Positions 6,601 to 14,893 are shown, numbered from the stretch's first letter. The stretch: DNA of 42,749 nt from Algicola sp. (GCA_018222835.1 JAAEZN010000023.1:1-42749); one strand, 5' to 3'. Program-made: numbers and translations. The notes: generated by a model not told the origin, from the sequence alone.

Positions 6601-8433
6601 ATGGCAAAACATTTTTTCTCCATAGTATTGGGATTTTTATCCTTTTATGTGCCTTGTGTGGCGCAGCAGGGCCCTACTTATCAATTAGATGAAGTAGTGG
6701 TTTCCGATAACCGTTTATTGGATTTTGGCGAGGGGCACAAGGTCGAAAAGCTAAACGATAGTGTAATCCGAAAAAATGGTGCTCTACTTACCTCTTTGTT
6801 GGCTTTTAACAGTACTATTTATTTTAAAGAAGAAGGTTTTGGAATGGTGTCTTCTCCTTCTTTTAGAGGAACCAATGCTTCGCATACAGCTGTAATTTGG
6901 AATGGTATCAATATCAACTCTCCATTAAATGGTCAGGTAGATTTTAACACGGTTCTTCCCTTAAATTATAACGATGTGTCGGTAAGAAGCGGAGGAGGGA
7001 GTGTTCAATATGGTACTGGTGCTATTGGTGGGAGTGTGCATTTGAACAATGTTCTGAGCTTTAGGGAGCATTTCGACAATAAGATAGTTCTGGGTTATGG
7101 AAGTTTTGATACCCGTTCAGTGAGCTACAATCAGGATTATGGAAAAGGAAGATGGTCTTATAGCTTTGGAGCGAACCACGTAGGTTCCGATAACGATTAT
7201 AAATATCTGGATACTGACCAACGAAATGAAAATGGAGGCTTTGAACATTGGTCCGCAAATGTCAATGCTGGATATCGGTTAGGGGATGCACAGTTATTGA
7301 GACTGTATCATCAAAGTCATTTTGGAGACCGTAATTTTAGTGGGACCCTTGTTTCTCCGGGAAGAAGTAGGTACGAGGATACTCGACATCAGACACAATT
7401 GCATTACCAGTTGTATCACGGGAAGGCCAATTCGCAAATACGAATCGCTCATTTATATGAGAGGTTTAAATATTTTGAGAATAAGGAATCTGACTTTTTT
7501 ACTTTTGGCAAGGTACATACGCTTTTAGCTCGGTACCAATTAGATGCGACAATTTCTGAATCGTTTAGAGTCAATTCTTTTTTACAATATTCCAACCTAA
7601 AAGGAGAAGGGGGCAGTTTTGGAGAGCCCTCCCGAAATGATTTTTCATCGACCTTGGTCCTTAAGCATAAGTTGGCCACTAACATTGTGTACAACGTTAA
7701 TCTAAGAAAAGATTTCAACTCGGATTTTGATACACCATTGGTCTATGGGTTGGATTTTCAATATGCAATTTTGCCGGAATATTCTGTAAAGGTTAATGCT
7801 TCGAGAAATTTTCGTTTGCCCACTTTTAATGATTTGTACTGGCAGCCGGGCGGCAATTTGGATTTGGTGCCGGAAACTTCCCATCAAATTGATGTAGGTC
7901 AGGAATTGGGAATAGGAAGCTTTAAAGCTACACTTAATGGTTATTATATAGAGACCGAGGATATGATAAAGTGGTTGCCCGGAAACTCTGGTTTTTGGTC
8001 TCCGGTAAATATCAATTCGGTTACCATTTATGGTCTGGAAGGTGGATTTACATTTTCAAAGCAAATAACTGGGAATAGGGCTTTGGAGCTAAACCTCAAT
8101 TATGCCTACACTGTATCCAAGGACAATGAGACTGATGCACAATTGATTTTTGTTCCCTATCATAAAGCCACTGGTGCATTAGCATACAAGACTGGAGCTT
8201 TTCATGTTTTTTATCAGCATTTATATAATGGCAAGGTTTCCATTATCGGGGGAGAGTTGGACGGTTATCAAGTGGCTAATTTGGGTGTTGAATTTGATTC
8301 CAAACCAAAGAAAGGATTCGGCTATAGTCTAGGGGTAACCTTAAATAATGTGTTTAATGCATATTATGAAAACGTTCCTATAAGACCCATGCCCAACCGA
8401 AATATACAAACACGAATAACACTTAAATTTTAA
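6601..8433 (+). CDS. btuB: TonB-dependent cobalamin receptor (BtuB-like)
   Basis: This outer-membrane receptor of 610 residues would bind and import B12 using TonB energy. It has a Sec signal peptide (about residues 1-21, ending CVAQQ), a TonB-box-like DEVVVSD near residues 30-36, a plug domain with SPSFRGTNASHTAVIWNG and GSVQYGTGAIGGSV, and a barrel that ends in Phe (ITLKF), as is normal for Omp85-assembled barrels. It lacks the CarboxypepD-like N-terminal domain of SusC-type receptors. The length matches E. coli BtuB (about 594 mature residues). The riboswitch leader makes the substrate assignment strong. The next gene starts 2 bp after the stop, so the two are co-translated. Confidence 0.93.
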   Translation: MAKHFFSIVLGFLSFYVPCVAQQGPTYQLDEVVVSDNRLLDFGEGHKVEKLNDSVIRKNGALLTSLLAFNSTIYFKEEGFGMVSSPSFRGTNASHTAVIWNGININSPLNGQVDFNTVLPLNYNDVSVRSGGGSVQYGTGAIGGSVHLNNVLSFREHFDNKIVLGYGSFDTRSVSYNQDYGKGRWSYSFGANHVGSDNDYKYLDTDQRNENGGFEHWSANVNAGYRLGDAQLLRLYHQSHFGDRNFSGTLVSPGRSRYEDTRHQTQLHYQLYHGKANSQIRIAHLYERFKYFENKESDFFTFGKVHTLLARYQLDATISESFRVNSFLQYSNLKGEGGSFGEPSRNDFSSTLVLKHKLATNIVYNVNLRKDFNSDFDTPLVYGLDFQYAILPEYSVKVNASRNFRLPTFNDLYWQPGGNLDLVPETSHQIDVGQELGIGSFKATLNGYYIETEDMIKWLPGNSGFWSPVNINSVTIYGLEGGFTFSKQITGNRALELNLNYAYTVSKDNETDAQLIFVPYHKATGALAYKTGAFHVFYQHLYNGKVSIIGGELDGYQVANLGVEFDSKPKKGFGYSLGVTLNNVFNAYYENVPIRPMPNRNIQTRITLKF

Positions 8434-8435
8434 AT

Positions 8436-9854
8436 ATGAAACTTAAACATTTTCTTTTTGCGGCTGGTTTTGCTACGCTTTTTATGACTTCCTGTTCCAA
8501 CGATGACAACGGAGGCATTCCTATGGATGGTACAATTAGCGCCAGTGTTTCCAGTACAGATTTAACAGAGGATGCGGGGACCGTTACGGTAACGTTTAGC
8601 ACTACTGAAGAGTTTGATACGGATGTTCAGATTTCTTACTCCGTTGAAGGAAGCGCCACTTCTGGTGCGGATTACGAAGCTTTGCCAGGTTCGGTCACCT
8701 TGACCGCAGGCGAGACAAGTATAACCCAAAATTTGGTGGTTATCGATGATGATGAAGTTGAAGAGGAAGAAACTATTGTTCTGACCATAACTGGAGTTAC
8801 AGGTGTGGATGATATTTCCTTTGCCTCTACTGCCATAACATTGACCATTTCAGATAACGACAGTTATCCGTACGAAAATGGAGTTTTAGTTCTACACGAA
8901 GGTAACTTTGGAGCTGGTAATGCTTCAATTTCGTTTATTTCCAATGATCTTTCTATTGTGGAAAATGGAATTTTTTCTACAGCCAATGATGTAAACAACT
9001 GGGGAGATACTGCCCAAGGTATGGCTTTTGATGGTGACCTTGCTTACATTATTTTGCATAACTCGCAAAAGATAGAAGTGGTCAACCGTTACTCTATGGA
9101 ATCTGTGGCAACTATCGATGGGGGCGGATCCAGCGACTTTCTTAATCCACGTTACATGGCCATTGCTGGCGGCAAAGGCTATGTGAGTAATTGGGGAGAT
9201 GGTTTTTCGGCTGAGGATGACTTTGTTACCGTGATTGATTTGGCGACCAATACTGTGGAAACCACTATACCTGTAGAAGAAGGGCCAGAACGTATTTTAG
9301 CTTATAATAATAAAGTTTATGTAGCTCATCAGGGTGGGTATAGCCAAAATAACCTTGTCTCGGTAATAGATGCTTCCGATAATTCTGTTGAAACAATCAT
9401 TGTTGGTGATGTGCCAAATTCTCTACAAGTAGATGCCGGTGGTAACCTATTTGTACTTTGTGGAGGAAATCCTTCATACGTGGAAAATGAAACTGCCGGT
9501 TCTTTGGTAGTGGTTGATACGGAAGATAACACGGTACTGAATACATTTGAGTTTGGAGCTACCGAGCATCCAGGTTATCTTTCCAAAGATGGAGATGTTC
9601 TGTACTACTATTTAGGGGGCAGTGTGTATGAAATAGCGGTGGATGCTACTGAATTACCTGTTACTGCCGAAATATCCGGATTGAGTTTTTACGATATGGC
9701 CGTGAACAATGGAAGGCTTTACGGTGTGGACGCTAAAGATTTTGTTAGTAATGGTAGCTTGGAGGTATATGACCTTTCTGATAATTCTTTGCTGGATTCA
9801 AAAGAAGTATCCATTATACCCGGAGAAATATATTTTAATGGTACACCTGAATAA
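8436..9854 (+). CDS. BtuG-like surface lipoprotein: Calx-beta domain plus beta-propeller (DUF5074/YncE type)
   Basis: Probable B12-capturing lipoprotein that caps the receptor on the cell surface. The 472-residue product has a lipoprotein signal with Cys20 (FMTSC) followed by S-N-D-D-N, an acidic stretch like those that direct Bacteroidota lipoproteins to the surface. Residues about 30-145 form a Calx-beta domain (acidic strand pair, ending TLTISDND). Residues about 150-472 are repeating propeller blades, starting GVLVLHEGNFGAGNASISF and then GKGYVSNWGDG, VTVIDLATNTVETTI and VSVIDASDNSVETII. Bacteroides BtuG is a seven-bladed propeller lipoprotein that binds B12 very tightly and partners BtuB; the btuB-linked position and riboswitch control fit that role. 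The Calx-beta addition is not part of BtuG as I know it. B12 binding is inferred. Confidence 0.8.
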   Translation: MKLKHFLFAAGFATLFMTSCSNDDNGGIPMDGTISASVSSTDLTEDAGTVTVTFSTTEEFDTDVQISYSVEGSATSGADYEALPGSVTLTAGETSITQNLVVIDDDEVEEEETIVLTITGVTGVDDISFASTAITLTISDNDSYPYENGVLVLHEGNFGAGNASISFISNDLSIVENGIFSTANDVNNWGDTAQGMAFDGDLAYIILHNSQKIEVVNRYSMESVATIDGGGSSDFLNPRYMAIAGGKGYVSNWGDGFSAEDDFVTVIDLATNTVETTIPVEEGPERILAYNNKVYVAHQGGYSQNNLVSVIDASDNSVETIIVGDVPNSLQVDAGGNLFVLCGGNPSYVENETAGSLVVVDTEDNTVLNTFEFGATEHPGYLSKDGDVLYYYLGGSVYEIAVDATELPVTAEISGLSFYDMAVNNGRLYGVDAKDFVSNGSLEVYDLSDNSLLDSKEVSIIPGEIYFNGTPE

Positions 9855-9879
9855 TCTTTGAATATTGTAATGATAAAAT

Positions 9880-9907
9880 AAAAAACCGGCCAATTGGCCG
9901 GTTTTTT
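9880..9907. terminator. bidirectional Rho-independent terminator
   Basis: The perfect palindrome CCGGCCAATTGGCCGG (9886-9901) is flanked by A6 on the left and T6 on the right, so it can stop transcription in both directions. It closes the btuB-lipoprotein operon and lies immediately after the stop codon of the leftward S41 protease gene. Confidence 0.95.
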
Positions 9908-9908
9908 A

Positions 9909-11375
9909 TTAGTTGTTCAATTGCAATGGTTTATCCAAATACATATTGTCTTTTAATGGAGTTTCCAATCTAGAAGATGTAAAAGACTCTGCAGGCATTT
10001 TTACTGTAAAGTCGATTTTAGCAGTCCCTGATGAAATTTCCTCCAAAGCACGTGCCAGTAAAGGCTCATTTACATTGCCCAAAACACCAAAATTGGTCAA
10101 ATCTTCTTGAAGAGTAATGTCTGGGGTTAAACCATTGGTGTAGTCATAAAACCCATCCGCATTTTCATTTCTTCCTACCAAAGGTTGTAATCCCCAAGAA
10201 TTTTCAGCATTAATATTGTCTTCACGGTCACTATTATATATATAAGAGTTTGCAGGATCATCTACCAAGGTAATGGAAAACTCATTTTTACCACGAGTAG
10301 TTTCTCCAATATGGATTACATCGATGTAAGGGGCAAGACCATTCATTACCAGCTCACTTGCCGAGGCAGAGTCTTCTGTGGCAATAACAAAAACACGATC
10401 TAAATTTAAGGAGTTGATGGCGCTTGTACCCGTGGAACTCGCAAAATAGTCAGTTAGGAACTCATCCGAAAACTCCGCTTGAACCTTATCGTTCCAACGC
10501 TGTTTAATATAAACTTTACTGGTGTTGGTTCCATAGATCATACTTGCTAACAGACGTGAAGTATTTACTGAGCCTCCAGGATTGTAACGCATATCCAAAA
10601 CAAGTTCTGTTGCTCCATCTGCTTTAAATTGGGCGAACACATCATTAAGCTGCTCATTAAAACTACTTAAAAAACGGTTGTACATTAAATAGGCAACGAT
10701 AGTTCCGTTTACATCTAAAGTCTCGGCAATTAAGATAGGATCTTCGACTTGGTTTTCTATTTTGGTAAGTTCTACTTCTTTGGCGCTATCAGAAATGGTA
10801 TTATCGGTAATGGTGGCCATTCCCAGAGTGTAAGTGCTGTTTTCGCCAAATAAAAGATTCCTATAATTGTTAACGGTAAGTTGCGTCCTATCGACCCTGG
10901 TGAAAAACTCACCTCTTTGGATGTCTTTTGTAGAGGCATCGGAATCTGGCCATATATATAGTACATAACCGAAAACATTGTCCGTATTTCCAATTCTACT
11001 TAATCTAAATTCAACCCCATTGCTTTGCGATATTCCAGATAGGCCACTTACCAGTTCCGAGTAATCTTCATTGGCAAAGCTAAATCGATCTGTAGCCAAA
11101 TCTTCGCCAACTATTCTACTATGATTGTTACATATGCTGTAGTAAAAGGTCTCAGGATCGGTATTGGCTTCTAAAAAAGCAGTGTACTCGGCATTTGTGG
11201 AAAACCTGTCATCTGCCAGAACATCTACTTCGCCTTGCCAAAAGTACCATTGATTCATTGCTCTCCACATAAAGTTTTGAGCGTCAATATTCGCTGGTAT
11301 GTTGCCATCGTCATCGTTGCTACATGAGGTAAAAAGGAAGGATGCTCCCAAAAATAGATATAGGTACTTTTTCAT
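9909..11375 (-). CDS. S41 family (C-terminal-processing type) peptidase, lipoprotein
   Basis: This secreted serine protease of 488 residues has a Ser/Lys dyad. The signal peptide ends in a lipobox (LFTSC, Cys18) followed by S-N-D-D-D, suggesting export to the cell surface. An N-terminal helical region and a PDZ-like segment precede the catalytic domain, where DMRYNPGGSV precedes the nucleophile motif DSASASE (probable Ser338) and RGKNEF holds the probable general base Lys363. Such Bacteroidota S41 lipoproteins are widespread, but their substrates are mostly unknown. It is monocistronic and ends at the bidirectional terminator shared with the B12 operon. No recognisable promoter box was found in 11376-11588 on this strand. 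Confidence 0.9.
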   Translation of the reverse strand: MKKYLYLFLGASFLFTSCSNDDDGNIPANIDAQNFMWRAMNQWYFWQGEVDVLADDRFSTNAEYTAFLEANTDPETFYYSICNNHSRIVGEDLATDRFSFANEDYSELVSGLSGISQSNGVEFRLSRIGNTDNVFGYVLYIWPDSDASTKDIQRGEFFTRVDRTQLTVNNYRNLLFGENSTYTLGMATITDNTISDSAKEVELTKIENQVEDPILIAETLDVNGTIVAYLMYNRFLSSFNEQLNDVFAQFKADGATELVLDMRYNPGGSVNTSRLLASMIYGTNTSKVYIKQRWNDKVQAEFSDEFLTDYFASSTGTSAINSLNLDRVFVIATEDSASASELVMNGLAPYIDVIHIGETTRGKNEFSITLVDDPANSYIYNSDREDNINAENSWGLQPLVGRNENADGFYDYTNGLTPDITLQEDLTNFGVLGNVNEPLLARALEEISSGTAKIDFTVKMPAESFTSSRLETPLKDNMYLDKPLQLNN

Positions 11376-11512
11376 AGCTTAATTTTAATTGGATTTACTC
11401 AAATTTTGTTCCAAACTTCAATAAAAGTGAGGTGGATAGGAGCAAAATCAAACGTTATATCATATAAATTTACCTTGCAAAATAGCTTTATCTGAGGAAA
11501 TCGCAAATTTTT

Positions 11513-11538
11513 TGTAACAATATTCGACATGTATCGTC
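11513..11538 (+). promoter_or_regulatory. putative ECF-type promoter TGTAACA-N15-CGTC (first ECF operon)
   Basis: TGTAACA at 11513-11519 and CGTC at 11535-11538 are separated by 15 bases, matching the AAC...CGT layout of ECF sigma promoters. Transcription would start near 11546, about 43 bases before the sigma factor ATG at 11589, implying autoregulation. The same element with the same spacing occurs at 37232-37257 on the minus strand. Confidence 0.6.
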
Positions 11539-11588
11539 GTGATAGTGTAGGTCGATAAGAAAGACCATAAAACAACTAAGACAACCAA

Positions 11589-12098
11589 ATGAAACAAGCA
11601 GAATTTTTAAATGTGGTTTTGCCTTTTCAGGACAAACTTTACAGGCTCGCTAAGCGTCTGTTGGTCTCCAGGGAAGAAGCCGAAGATGCCACTCAAGAAA
11701 TTTTGTTGAAGCTTTGGTCTAAAAATGAGTCCATGTCAAAATATAAAAATGTAGAAGCTTTTGCCATGACCATGACCAAAAACTTTTGTTTGGACCGCTT
11801 AAAGTCCAAGCAAGCAGGGAACTTAAAATTGGTCCACAGTAATTACAGTGACGAAACCACCTCGCTACAAAAAAAAATAGAGGCCGAAGACAGTGTAAGT
11901 TGGATGGAACGAATTATGAAGGAGCTGCCAGAACAACAAAAAATGATATTGCAGCTACGTGATGTAGAACAATATGAGTTCGAAGAGATATGTGAACTAA
12001 TGGATATGAAGCCCACAGCAGTGCGTGTAGCATTGTCGAGGGCAAGAAAAACAGTAAGAGAAGAATTGATTAAAAAACATAACTATGGAATTGGGTAA
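11589..12098 (+). CDS. ECF-type RNA polymerase sigma factor
   Basis: The sigma-70 family extracytoplasmic-function sigma factor has 169 residues. Region 2 (LYRLAKRLLVSREEAEDATQ onward, about 17-80) would bind core polymerase and the -10 element. Region 4 (about 105-160), with LPEQQKMILQLRDVEQYEFEEIC then PTAVRVALSRARK, is the helix-turn-helix that reads the -35. It heads a four-gene operon, and its last 14 bases overlap the membrane-protein gene that follows, the usual arrangement for a sigma factor and its regulator. The upstream TGTAACA-N15-CGTC suggests that it drives its own transcription. Confidence 0.93.
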   Translation: MKQAEFLNVVLPFQDKLYRLAKRLLVSREEAEDATQEILLKLWSKNESMSKYKNVEAFAMTMTKNFCLDRLKSKQAGNLKLVHSNYSDETTSLQKKIEAEDSVSWMERIMKELPEQQKMILQLRDVEQYEFEEICELMDMKPTAVRVALSRARKTVREELIKKHNYGIG

Positions 12099-12519
12099 CA
12101 TAGAAAAGATATTGGAAAGGTATTTCGAAGCCACTGCCACGGTGGACGAAGAAAGAATGCTAAGGGCATATTTTTCACAAGATGAGGTTGCACCCCATTT
12201 GGAACAGTACAAGCCCATGTTCAACTACTTTTCCATGGCCAAGGAAGAAAAGTACACCAAGCAGGTACCATTAAAACCTAGAGTAAACTATTACAAGTGG
12301 CTATCCGTTGCGGCAGCAGTAGTTTTAACCTTTGGCATTTATTTTGGTAATCAGTACCAAGAAACAAAGCGTTTGGAGGAACAAAAAGCGGAGTACGCTT
12401 ACCAAGAAACCAAAAAAGCATTTGAGCTCTTGGCAGAAAACTTTAGCAAAGGCACGGAAAAAGTGGCCTATTTAAAAGAGTTCGAAGAAACAAAACAAAA
12501 AATTTACAACAACAATTAA
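12085..12519 (+). CDS. single-pass membrane protein, probable anti-sigma factor
   Basis: The 144-residue protein starts with an acidic helical cytoplasmic part (ILERYFEATATVDEERMLRAYF, residues about 7-28, a pattern seen in Bacteroidota sigma partners), has one membrane helix at about 72-89 (WLSVAAAVVLTFGIYFG) and a Lys/Glu-rich tail of about 50 residues, likely periplasmic. It has no cysteines, so it is not a zinc-binding anti-sigma factor. It overlaps the sigma gene by 14 bases and precedes two DUF4252 genes. The anti-sigma role is inferred from position and topology; I recognise no anti-sigma domain with certainty. Confidence 0.7.
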   Translation: MELGNIEKILERYFEATATVDEERMLRAYFSQDEVAPHLEQYKPMFNYFSMAKEEKYTKQVPLKPRVNYYKWLSVAAAVVLTFGIYFGNQYQETKRLEEQKAEYAYQETKKAFELLAENFSKGTEKVAYLKEFEETKQKIYNNN

Positions 12520-12532
12520 AAAACGTATCAAA

Positions 12533-13072
12533 ATGAAGAAGTATATTTTAATCACACTGATCGCATTATTGCCAATTGCCGGATTTTCCCAATCCCTTTT
12601 TGACAAGTTTGAAGATTTGGACGAAGTAACCGCGGTAGTGGTAAACAAAAGCATGTTCAATCTATTGTCTAAGATCGATGTAGATGTGGACGATCCCGAA
12701 GCAAGAGATTTTATGGATATAGCGAAAAGTCTTCAAAGCTTGAAGGTATTCACTACTGATAACGAGAAAATCGGATCTCAAATGAAGTCTTCTGTAACCA
12801 GCTATTTGCAATCCTCTAAAATGGAAGAGTTAATGCGCGTGAAGGACAAAGATGCCAACGTGAAGTTCTACATTAAACAAGGTAAGGATGAAGACCATGT
12901 AAGTGAACTGTTGATGTTGGTCACAGGGATGCGTGATGTGGAAGCGGATGGAAGAAAATTCGAAACCGTACTGTTGTCTTTAACCGGGGATATCGATTTG
13001 AACAAAATCAACTCCTTGACCAAAAAGATGAATTTGCCCGAAGAACTTAACGAGGCAGGTAAGAAAAACTAA
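12533..13072 (+). CDS. DUF4252-containing secreted protein
   Basis: The 179-residue protein has a cleavable signal peptide (KKYILITLIALLPIAGFSQS) and no lipobox. The mature part has the DUF4252 pattern: LFDKFEDLDEVTAVVVNKSMF at the start, then a central segment about expression-like test values (DIAKSLQSLKVFTT) and a C-terminal helix. The family is confined largely to Bacteroidota and has no established function, but it repeatedly lies next to ECF sigma genes. It begins 13 bp after the membrane-protein gene, so it belongs to the operon. It is shorter in hydrophobic content than the lipidated paralogue that follows. Confidence 0.82.
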   Translation: MKKYILITLIALLPIAGFSQSLFDKFEDLDEVTAVVVNKSMFNLLSKIDVDVDDPEARDFMDIAKSLQSLKVFTTDNEKIGSQMKSSVTSYLQSSKMEELMRVKDKDANVKFYIKQGKDEDHVSELLMLVTGMRDVEADGRKFETVLLSLTGDIDLNKINSLTKKMNLPEELNEAGKKN

Positions 13073-13188
13073 ATATGAATATCGGGTGGCAATAATCGGT
13101 TGGAAATTGTAACAAAATACAAAACCCTCCAACTAATTATTGTCACCAGATAGTTAGGTAACAGTATCAATCAAAAAAGTTTAAAAAG

Positions 13189-13728
13189 ATGAAACATATA
13201 ATTAAGACCATGTTGGTGGCAGGAGCTGTTCTATTGGCTTCATGTGCTTCGCAGCCTACCTTGCAAGAGTATTATGTGGACAATTCGGAAAACCCGAATT
13301 TTTTATCCATCGATGTTCCGGCAAGTATCCTTAAAATGGATGAAGTTGAATTGACCCCTACCCAAAAGGAAGCAATCGAATCATTAAGAAAATTCAACTT
13401 ATTGGCCTTTAAAAAGAATGCCGATAATGCTGCCGAATATGAAATTGAAAAGAAGAAGGTGAGTGAGATCCTAAAAGGTGACGATTTTGTTGAATTAATG
13501 AAGATAAATTCAAAATACGGCAAAGGTGTTATCAAGTATTTGGGAGATGAGGATGCCATTGACGAAGTGATTATTTACGGAGACAGTAAGGAAAAAGGCT
13601 TTGCCTTGGTACGTGTGCTCGGCAAGGATATGAACCCTGCCCATATTATGCAGTTGATGCAGGCCATTCAAAAATCCGATTACAAAGGTGAAGGATTAGG
13701 TGAAATCGGCGATTTTCTAAAGGGCTAA
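13189..13728 (+). CDS. DUF4252-containing lipoprotein
   Basis: This second DUF4252 protein, again 179 residues, carries a lipobox (VLLASC, Cys19), so it is membrane-anchored. The mature protein contains VPASILKMDEVELTPTQKEAIESLRKFNLLAF and a C-terminal helical PAHIMQLMQAIQ segment. It differs clearly in sequence from the preceding paralogue, so this is an old duplication. It is separated from it by 116 bp that contain no terminator. It ends the operon before a strong terminator at 13754-13777. The molecular role is unknown; a sensor or effector for the upstream sigma system is only a hypothesis. Confidence 0.8.
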   Translation: MKHIIKTMLVAGAVLLASCASQPTLQEYYVDNSENPNFLSIDVPASILKMDEVELTPTQKEAIESLRKFNLLAFKKNADNAAEYEIEKKKVSEILKGDDFVELMKINSKYGKGVIKYLGDEDAIDEVIIYGDSKEKGFALVRVLGKDMNPAHIMQLMQAIQKSDYKGEGLGEIGDFLKG

Positions 13729-13753
13729 GACCAATTATCATACTTTTTACGGA

Positions 13754-13777
13754 GGGCAACATTTGTTGCCCTTTTTT
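13754..13777 (+). terminator. Rho-independent terminator of the first ECF operon
   Basis: GGGCAAC (13754-13760) pairs with GTTGCCC (13765-13771) around the loop ATTT, followed by six T. It lies 26 bp after the DUF4252 lipoprotein stop. Confidence 0.9.
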
Positions 13778-13852
13778 GTTGATAGCAAAAAAAGTGACTT
13801 GGTTTAGTATCTTAGTGTCTCAGAGTAGGAACACTAACTAAACTATCACATT

Positions 13853-14668
13853 ATGGAAAAAGCACAGGAATGGTTCGATTACGGTATTGAATTGGCCAAA
13901 GAATTCGGCCCTAAATTGGTTACCGCACTCATTATCTACATTGTTGGTATGTGGGTGGTCAAAAGGATAATTGGAGGTACAAGAAAGGTAATGTCCAAAA
14001 GTAAGTATGATGAATCCCTTCAAAAATTCCTGTTGAATCTTTTCTCATGGGCATTAAAGGTGTTTTTGATTATTATCGTAATCTCGCGCCTAGGAGTGGA
14101 TGTTACCACTTTTGCCGCAGTAATTGCCGCTGCCGGTTTAGCTGTGGGACTTGCTTTGCAAGGCTCGTTGTCCAATTTTGCCGGAGGTGTACTCATAATG
14201 ATTTTTAAACCTTATAAAATTGGTGACCTCGTAGAGGCACAGGGTGTTTTGGGGAATGTTAAGGCCATCGAAATATTTACAACTAAATTGGTTACCCCGC
14301 AGAATAAATTGGCTATTGTCCCGAACGGCGCCATGGCCAATGGAAACATCATCAACTACACGGCAGAAGGTAAAATGCGGGTAGATACCGTTATTGGCGT
14401 AGGTTATGGCGAAGACATTAAAAAGACCAAAGAAGTGCTGTTGAACGTGCTCACTTCCAACCCAAAAGTGTTGCAGGACCCTGCACCATCCGTTAATGTG
14501 ATGGAATTGGCCGATAGCTCGGTAAATTTTGCTGTGCGACCGTTTTGCAAGCCTGAGGATTATTGGGATGTCTATTTCTCCACTTATGAGAATTGTAAGC
14601 TTGCCCTTGATGAAGCAGGTATTGAAATACCATACCCACACCAGGTGGAGATACATAAAGAAGCTTAA
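13853..14668 (+). CDS. mscS: small-conductance mechanosensitive channel MscS
   Basis: This inner-membrane channel opens under hypo-osmotic tension to release solutes. The 271-residue protein is close to E. coli MscS (286). It has two N-terminal helices and then the pore-lining TM3 with the Gly/Ala-packed AAAGLAVGLALQGSLSNFAGG segment around residues 95-117, followed by the beta domain (FKPYKIGDLVEAQGVLGNV, PNGAMANGNIINY) and the alpha/beta C-terminal vestibule. It appears monocistronic, located between the upstream terminator and a repeat-rich region. Confidence 0.95.
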   Translation: MEKAQEWFDYGIELAKEFGPKLVTALIIYIVGMWVVKRIIGGTRKVMSKSKYDESLQKFLLNLFSWALKVFLIIIVISRLGVDVTTFAAVIAAAGLAVGLALQGSLSNFAGGVLIMIFKPYKIGDLVEAQGVLGNVKAIEIFTTKLVTPQNKLAIVPNGAMANGNIINYTAEGKMRVDTVIGVGYGEDIKKTKEVLLNVLTSNPKVLQDPAPSVNVMELADSSVNFAVRPFCKPEDYWDVYFSTYENCKLALDEAGIEIPYPHQVEIHKEA

Positions 14669-14677
14669 GTGTAGTAA

Positions 14678-14757
14678 TTGTCATTTCGAAGGAGTAAAAC
14701 GACTGAGAAATCTTATTTGGATTTCTCACACTCCCTTCACTCGGTTCGAAATGACAA
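14678..14757. repeat. large imperfect palindromic extragenic element
   Basis: The outer arms TTGTCATTTCGAA (14678-14690) and TTCGAAATGACAA (14745-14757) are perfect complements. Inside them TGAGAAATC (14704-14712) and GATTTCTCA (14720-14728) also pair. The whole 80 bp can fold as one long interrupted hairpin. Sequences of this type recur between genes in many flavobacterial genomes. It starts 9 bp after the mscS stop. Confidence 0.85.
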
Positions 14758-14763
14758 CTCTAG

Positions 14764-14893
14764 GTCATTTCGATATGAGGAGCTGTGCGACGATTGAGAA
14801 ATCTATTAAATTCGGAATTACCCTTTTATTGTCCTCTGAGGCGCCTAAGACCATAACGTCATATCGAATGCAGTCGAGATGTCATTTAGAATG
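14764..14893. repeat. degenerate copies of the same extragenic element
   Basis: GTCATTTCGA (14764-14773) followed by ATTGAGAAATCT (14793-14804) repeats the left half of the element at 14678-14757. A further decayed piece, GTCATATCGAATGCAGTCGAGATGTCATTTA, spans 14858-14888. These copies lack complete mirrored arms. Together with the intact copy they fill almost the whole 291-bp gap between mscS and purB. I see no gene in that gap. Confidence 0.6.

Noticed and set aside
13108-13135. TGTAACA before the second DUF4252 gene as another ECF promoter
   Set aside because: No CGTC occurs at 15 or 16 bases downstream; the -35 half alone is not enough.
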